From: Aurantiacibacter arachoides
GTDB lineage: Bacteria; Pseudomonadota; Alphaproteobacteria; Sphingomonadales; Sphingomonadaceae
Assembly: GCF_009827335.1 (NCBI RefSeq)
Contig: NZ_WTYH01000001.1
Span: 1-64,000, forward strand
Direction: 5' to 3'
Length of the DNA stretch: 64,000 nt
Both the position numbers and the translations under genes were made by a program. Below are positions 59,947 to 64,000 of the stretch, one piece after another (within the stretch, counting starts at the first letter, position 1; every line of letters starts with the position of its first letter). The notes under the pieces are model-generated. The model saw nothing but the letters and a program-made list of their open reading frames with translations, was not told where the DNA came from and searched no databases.

Positions 59947-60609
59947 ATGAGCGACAATGCCACTCAGAGACTCGCCACCGTGCACGAGGACATTGCCCGG
60001 GCCTGCAAGATTGCCCACCGTGAACCCGCCGAGGTGACACTGGTGGCCGTCAGCAAGACCCATCCGGCCGAGGCTATCGCTCCCCTGATCGACGCCGGCC
60101 AGCGCGTGTTCGGAGAGAACCGCGTGCAGGAAGCCGCGGACAAGTGGCCGGCCTTGCGCGAACGGCATGGCGACATCGCGCTCCATCTCGTCGGGCAGTT
60201 GCAATCGAACAAGGCGGAGGACGCGGTGCGCCTGTTCGACTGCATCCATTCGCTGGATCGCTCCAGCCTGGTCACCGCGCTCGCCCGCGCATCCGACAGG
60301 GCGGGGCGGCAGGTGCCGTGCTTCGTGCAGGTCGACGTCGGTGAGGAGGAGCAGAAGGGCGGCTGCGCGATTGCCGCGCTGCCCGCCTTGCTGGCCGAGG
60401 CGCGCGCGGCGGATATTCCGATCGCCGGGCTGATGTGCGTCCCCCCCTTCGGTATCGAGCCCGCACCCTATTTCGCGCTGCTGGCCAAGCTGGCCGACGA
60501 TCACGGCCTGGCCGGGCGCAGCATGGGCATGAGCGGCGATTTTGCGACCGCCGTGATGCTGGGCGCCACCCATGTGCGGGTCGGCACCGCGCTGTTCGGC
60601 GGGCGCTGA
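59947..60609 (+). CDS. YggS/PROSC family PLP homeostasis protein
   Basis: 220 residues, a single TIM barrel that binds pyridoxal phosphate. The PLP Lys is in TLVAVSKTHPAEAI (about residue 37); ENRVQEAADKW, HLVGQLQSNKAEDAV, VQVDVGEEEQKGGC and GMSGDFATAVMLGATHVRVGTALFG are all typical. It has no enzymatic activity known; it keeps vitamin B6 and amino-acid pools in balance. Divergent from the thiE-like gene by 20 bases. Confidence 0.94.
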   Translation: MSDNATQRLATVHEDIARACKIAHREPAEVTLVAVSKTHPAEAIAPLIDAGQRVFGENRVQEAADKWPALRERHGDIALHLVGQLQSNKAEDAVRLFDCIHSLDRSSLVTALARASDRAGRQVPCFVQVDVGEEEQKGGCAIAALPALLAEARAADIPIAGLMCVPPFGIEPAPYFALLAKLADDHGLAGRSMGMSGDFATAVMLGATHVRVGTALFGGR

Positions 60610-60691
60610 GGCGGCAGGCTATTGACCTTGCCGCGCCGTGCGCGTTGACTGGGCCGCGACACTCTTCATTCCCTTCGAACGGATCGCCACC

Positions 60692-61159
60692 ATGTTTCGC
60701 AACTTTACCATCTCCGCCGCCCTTTGCGCGGCGACCGCCGTGCCCGCGCTGGCGCAAACGGGCGATCCCTATGCCGCCTGCGCCGGCCTTGCCGACGATG
60801 CGCAGCGGCTGGCGTGTTTCGACACCACCTATTCGGCGCAACGGGTGGTCATCGCCGAGGCCGAGGCGCGCACGCAGGAGGAAATCGCCACCAATTTCGG
60901 CCGCCGCGACGCGGACGAGGCGTTCGAGCGTGACGACGTCAGCATCACGGCCGAGGTCGCCGAGGTGTTCTTCGACGGATCGAACCGTTCGGTCGTGCGG
61001 CTTGCCAATGGTCAGATCTGGCGCGAGGTCAGCGGGTCTTCCATGCGCGGCCGTCCGCGCGAGGGCATGGAAGCCACCATCTCGCGCCACTGGAGCGGTG
61101 TTTACGAAATGCGCTTCACCGGGCGCAGCGGTTACAAGCGGGTGGCCCGCATCGGCTGA
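60692..61159 (+). CDS. Exported protein of unknown function
   Basis: 155 residues. Signal peptide ending AVPALAQ (about residue 22), then DPYAACAGLADDAQRLACFD, a two-cysteine pattern (C-x6-10-RLxCFD) seen at the start of many small exported proteins of unknown function in proteobacteria. The remainder is a small beta-rich domain (VRLANGQIWREVSGSSM, YEMRFTGRSGYKRVARI). ATG 60692 starts the signal peptide directly; a GTG-like start at 60638 is less likely. No function can be given. Confidence 0.65.
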   Translation: MFRNFTISAALCAATAVPALAQTGDPYAACAGLADDAQRLACFDTTYSAQRVVIAEAEARTQEEIATNFGRRDADEAFERDDVSITAEVAEVFFDGSNRSVVRLANGQIWREVSGSSMRGRPREGMEATISRHWSGVYEMRFTGRSGYKRVARIG

Positions 61160-61302
61160 CTACCGCGTGCGCCAGGTTCCTCCAGGGCTTGTAAAATCCC
61201 GCATTAGGACAGGGTTAATCCGTCGATCATAGAAGGCCGGCCGTGGTCGGAAAGCCTGATTGTTTCAGCGGGTTGACGGGGTTGAGTGGGCTTAGATCAG
61301 GT

Positions 61303-61608
61303 ATGAATTTCGATGAGCACGGCCAGCGCAGGGAAGGTCCCCGGGCAGAGGTGGACCTCGATTGCGAGATCCGCGTGGGTGCCCGTGCCTGGCGCAAGGC
61401 CAAGCTGACCGACCTGACGCCCGGTGGGTTCCAGGTAACCATCCTCGACATGCCGCCGCGCGGCACGCCCGTTTTCATCCGCATTCCCGGCCTGCAACTT
61501 CTCCATGCCGAGGTGCGCTGGACCCGGGTCGACACCGCGGGATGCGAATTCGACCAGCCGCTCGGCACCTATATCTACGAACACATTGTCGCCCGCGCGC
61601 AGGCCTGA
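61303..61608 (+). CDS. PilZ domain protein
   Basis: About 101 residues. GQRREGPRAEVDLDCEIRVG begins with the Arg-rich part of a PilZ domain, and KLTDLTPGGFQVTI with HAEVRWTRVDTAGCEFDQPL completes it; the D-x-S-x-x-G motif is present only as DLTPGGF, so c-di-GMP binding is likely to be weak or absent. GTG at 61243 would add 20 residues and has an AGAAGG site; ATG 61303 gives the compact domain. It converges with glnD by 18 bases. Confidence 0.72.
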   Translation: MNFDEHGQRREGPRAEVDLDCEIRVGARAWRKAKLTDLTPGGFQVTILDMPPRGTPVFIRIPGLQLLHAEVRWTRVDTAGCEFDQPLGTYIYEHIVARAQA

Positions 61609-61626
61609 ACGCGGTGAGGCCGATCG

Positions 61627-64000
61627 CTATTCGGCAGCCTCGGCCACGCGTGGCTTGCCTGCCGCGATCGCTTCCAGCAGCGCGGCCTCTATCCGGCCGA
61701 GCCGTTCCTCCGAATGGATCTTCGTGCCGAGCAGGTCGGTGACGTAAAAGGTATCGACCGCGCGCTCGCCATACTGGGCGATGTGGGCCGAATTGATCAG
61801 CAGGCTTTGTTCGAACATCGCCCGGGTCAGCCGGTTGAGCAGCGCCGGGCGATCGGTGGCGTTGACCTCGATCACGGTGAAGCGATTCGACGCGCCGTTA
61901 TCGAAGGTGACCCGCGCGGCGACGCTGAAATTCTCCGCCCGCATGGCTTTCAGCGGCCGTTTGGCAAGGCTGGGCACCATGTCGATGCGGTCCGCCAACG
62001 CGTCCTCGATGCTCTTGCGCAGACGCGCCAGCTGCGAGGCTTCGGAGAACGGTTTGCCCAGCGGATCCTGCACCAGGAAGTTGTCGACCGCCTTGCCCAC
62101 GCGATTGGTGTGGATGCGTGCGTCGATCACGTTGCCGCCGGCCAGGTGGATGGCCCCGGCGATGCGGAAGAACAGGCCGGGGTGATCGTTGCCGATCACG
62201 GTCACCAGCGTGGCGCCGAATTCGGGCGAGAACTGCGCCTCTATCGACAGCGGCAGCTCGCCATCGCGCGCGGCGGCGTAGTGCGGCAGGTTGAGCGCGA
62301 TCACGTCCTCGGGCTCGGCGATCCAGTAGGTATCGTCGAAGCGGTCGTCGAGATCGGCGACGAGATGGCCCTTGTCGCCCAGCAGGTCGGTCACGCGCGC
62401 CTTCTTGGCCGACACCCGCTCGGCCCGGCCGTGGGTCTTGTGCCCCAGCCGCAGCCGTTCCTGCGCCGCTTCGTAAAGGTCGGCCAGCAACTGGCGTTTC
62501 CAGCTGTTCCATACGCCCGGCCCGACGGCGCGGATGTCGACGATGGTCAGCACGGTCAGCAGCCGCAGCCGCTCCAGGCTCTGCACCTCGCCGACGAAAT
62601 CGACGATGGTCTTGTGATCGGACAGGTCGCGCTTGAAGGCGGTGGCGCTCATCAACAGGTGATAGCGCACCAGCCAGGCGACGAGGTCGGTCTCCTCCTC
62701 GCTCATGCCCAGACGCGGGCACAGCCGCCGCGCCACATCGGCGCCCAGCACGGAATGGTCGCCGCCGCGCCCCTTGGCGATGTCGTGCAGCAGGGTGGCG
62801 ACATACAGCACACGGCGATGGACCAGGCGTGGCATTATCCCCGAGGCAAGCGGATGATCGTCGGCCAGCGTCTGCCGCTCTATCTGCGACAGCAGGCCGA
62901 TGGCGCGGATGGTGTGTTCGTCCACGGTGTAGTGGTGGTACATGTCCCACTGCATCTGGGCGTTGACCTTGCCGAAATCGGGCACGAAGCGGCCGAACAC
63001 GCCCGCCTCGTTCATCCAGCGCAATACGGGTTCGGGGTCTCTCCTGCCCGCCAGCACGTCCAGGAACAGCGCGTTGGCACGCGGATCGCGCCGCACCTCT
63101 GCGGTGATCGTGGCCGCATCACGCCGCGCCATGCGCATCGTGCCCGGATGAATGTCCAGCCCCTCGCGCTCGGCCAGGGTGAATATCGCGATCAGCCGCA
63201 CGGGATCCTGCTGGAACCAGTCGTCGGCAGGCGCGGCGATCTGGCCGCCGTGGACCACGAAGCCATCGATTTTCCTCGCCCGCCCCTTGCGCACCACGTC
63301 GAAGAAGCCCGCCACCACGCCGCGCGTCGCGGTTTCCTCTTCGAGGTGCGCGAGGAACACGCCGGTCAGGTGGCCGACGTGCTTGGCCTGCAGGAAATAC
63401 ATCTGCATGAACCGCTCCACCGCGCTCTTGCCCGGGCGATCGGCGTAGTTCATCCGCGCCGCGACCTCGCGCTGAAGGTCGAAGCTCAGCCGGTCCTCGC
63501 CGCGTTTGGCAAGCGTGTGCAGGTGCGCGCGGACCGCCAGCAGGAACCCCTCGGCGCGGCGGAAGCTGCGGTATTCGGAGTGCGTGAACAGGCCCTTTTC
63601 CACCAGTTCGGCGGCGCTCTGCACACGGTAAAGATACTTGCCGATCCAGTAGAGCGTCTGCAGGTCGCGCAAGCCGCCCTTGCCGTCCTTCACATTGGGT
63701 TCGACGACATAACGCGAATCGCCCATGCGGCGGTGGCGCGCGTTCCGTTCCTCCAGCTTTTCCTGCACGAAGGTGCTTTCGGAACCCGGCACCACCTCGG
63801 CGCGGTAACGGCGCCCGGCCTCTGCGTTGAGCGCCTGGTCCCCCCACAGGAAGCGCGCCTCCAGCAGCGCGGTGCGGATCGTCAGGTCTTCCTTCGCCAT
63901 GCGCACCATCTCGTCGAGCGAGCGCGACGAGTGGCCGACCGTCAGGTTCAGATCCCACAGGTAGTAGAGGATCGCCTCGATCACCTGTTCGCACCAGGCG
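61627..64000 (-). CDS. glnD: [Protein-PII] uridylyltransferase, N-terminus outside the window
   Basis: 791 codons are visible; the frame is open to the right edge and the nucleotidyltransferase active site lies beyond it. Visible: the end of the transferase region (YLWDLNLTVGHSSRSLDEM), the GlnE-like helical part, the HD domain with HHYTVDEHTIRAIG and LLHDIAKGRGGDHS (metal-binding His-Asp), and two C-terminal ACT domains. The enzyme adds and removes UMP on PII in answer to glutamine and so controls nitrogen assimilation, which links it to gltBD and ald in the same window. Confidence 0.95.
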   Translation of the reverse strand, partial: AWCEQVIEAILYYLWDLNLTVGHSSRSLDEMVRMAKEDLTIRTALLEARFLWGDQALNAEAGRRYRAEVVPGSESTFVQEKLEERNARHRRMGDSRYVVEPNVKDGKGGLRDLQTLYWIGKYLYRVQSAAELVEKGLFTHSEYRSFRRAEGFLLAVRAHLHTLAKRGEDRLSFDLQREVAARMNYADRPGKSAVERFMQMYFLQAKHVGHLTGVFLAHLEEETATRGVVAGFFDVVRKGRARKIDGFVVHGGQIAAPADDWFQQDPVRLIAIFTLAEREGLDIHPGTMRMARRDAATITAEVRRDPRANALFLDVLAGRRDPEPVLRWMNEAGVFGRFVPDFGKVNAQMQWDMYHHYTVDEHTIRAIGLLSQIERQTLADDHPLASGIMPRLVHRRVLYVATLLHDIAKGRGGDHSVLGADVARRLCPRLGMSEEETDLVAWLVRYHLLMSATAFKRDLSDHKTIVDFVGEVQSLERLRLLTVLTIVDIRAVGPGVWNSWKRQLLADLYEAAQERLRLGHKTHGRAERVSAKKARVTDLLGDKGHLVADLDDRFDDTYWIAEPEDVIALNLPHYAAARDGELPLSIEAQFSPEFGATLVTVIGNDHPGLFFRIAGAIHLAGGNVIDARIHTNRVGKAVDNFLVQDPLGKPFSEASQLARLRKSIEDALADRIDMVPSLAKRPLKAMRAENFSVAARVTFDNGASNRFTVIEVNATDRPALLNRLTRAMFEQSLLINSAHIAQYGERAVDTFYVTDLLGTKIHSEERLGRIEAALLEAIAAGKPRVAEAAE

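Overview
The window looks like a chromosomal segment of a high-GC alphaproteobacterium of the Sphingomonadales, most likely Erythrobacteraceae. This is inferred from the protein set: exosortase A-associated glycosyltransferase and O-glycosylation ligase, an intracellular PHA depolymerase of the alphaproteobacterial type, DUF4126, DUF465 and TerC proteins, a fused PabB-PabC, and an rnd-lptC-lptA block. It is also inferred from the dense, overlapping gene layout. No rRNA, tRNA, CRISPR array, insertion sequence or prophage was found. Most of the window is housekeeping and metabolism, with one visible scar (a truncated ATP-grasp gene) and one gene of foreign-looking composition (an MFS transporter).

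Layout. 1-1345: sugar-nucleotide genes (gmd, cut by the window edge; rfbB). 1439-3338: rnd, lptC and lptA (LPS export, without lptB next to it), divergent from ung at 3419. 4522-10640: gltBD glutamate synthase. 10840-16829: envelope polysaccharide block, with an acidic membrane protein and a GT4 glycosyltransferase on the minus strand, then divergently a small membrane protein, an O-antigen-ligase-like polymerase and an acyltransferase. 16868-20657: DUF4126, phaZ and an ABC exporter, with a perfect 19-bp palindrome between the last two. 20792-26403: M13 peptidase, uppP, two duplicated acidic lipoproteins, phhA, and two further small lipoproteins. 26528-33148: recQ, terC, a DUF465 gene behind a long structured leader, SPFH plus ribbon-helix-helix genes, a beta-helix protein, a DksA-type zinc finger and psd. 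33164-39380: ribA, xth, a candidate small RNA, lolA, rpmG, arfB, a pseudouridine synthase and pabBC.

39424-64000: a HerA-like ATPase; an operon of an EF-hand protein with its response regulator and histidine kinase; two peptidases facing each other; a thioesterase; a diguanylate cyclase; alanine dehydrogenase; a tannase-family esterase; an SRPBCC protein; rimB-rimK followed by a 3' fragment of a glutamate-ligase-like gene; the MFS transporter; ftsK; thiE; yggS; two small genes including a PilZ protein; and glnD, cut by the right edge.

Functional links. Nitrogen assimilation appears at gltBD, ald and glnD. Envelope building appears at gmd/rfbB, lptCA, lolA, uppP, psd and the exosortase-type block. 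C-di-GMP and ribosome modification may meet at the diguanylate cyclase, the PilZ protein and rimBK. The most unusual material is in the non-coding parts: several hairpins on the minus strand present C-rich loops that could pair with Shine-Dalgarno sequences, and operator-like repeats sit next to genes for PHA, the two-component system and the SPFH protein.
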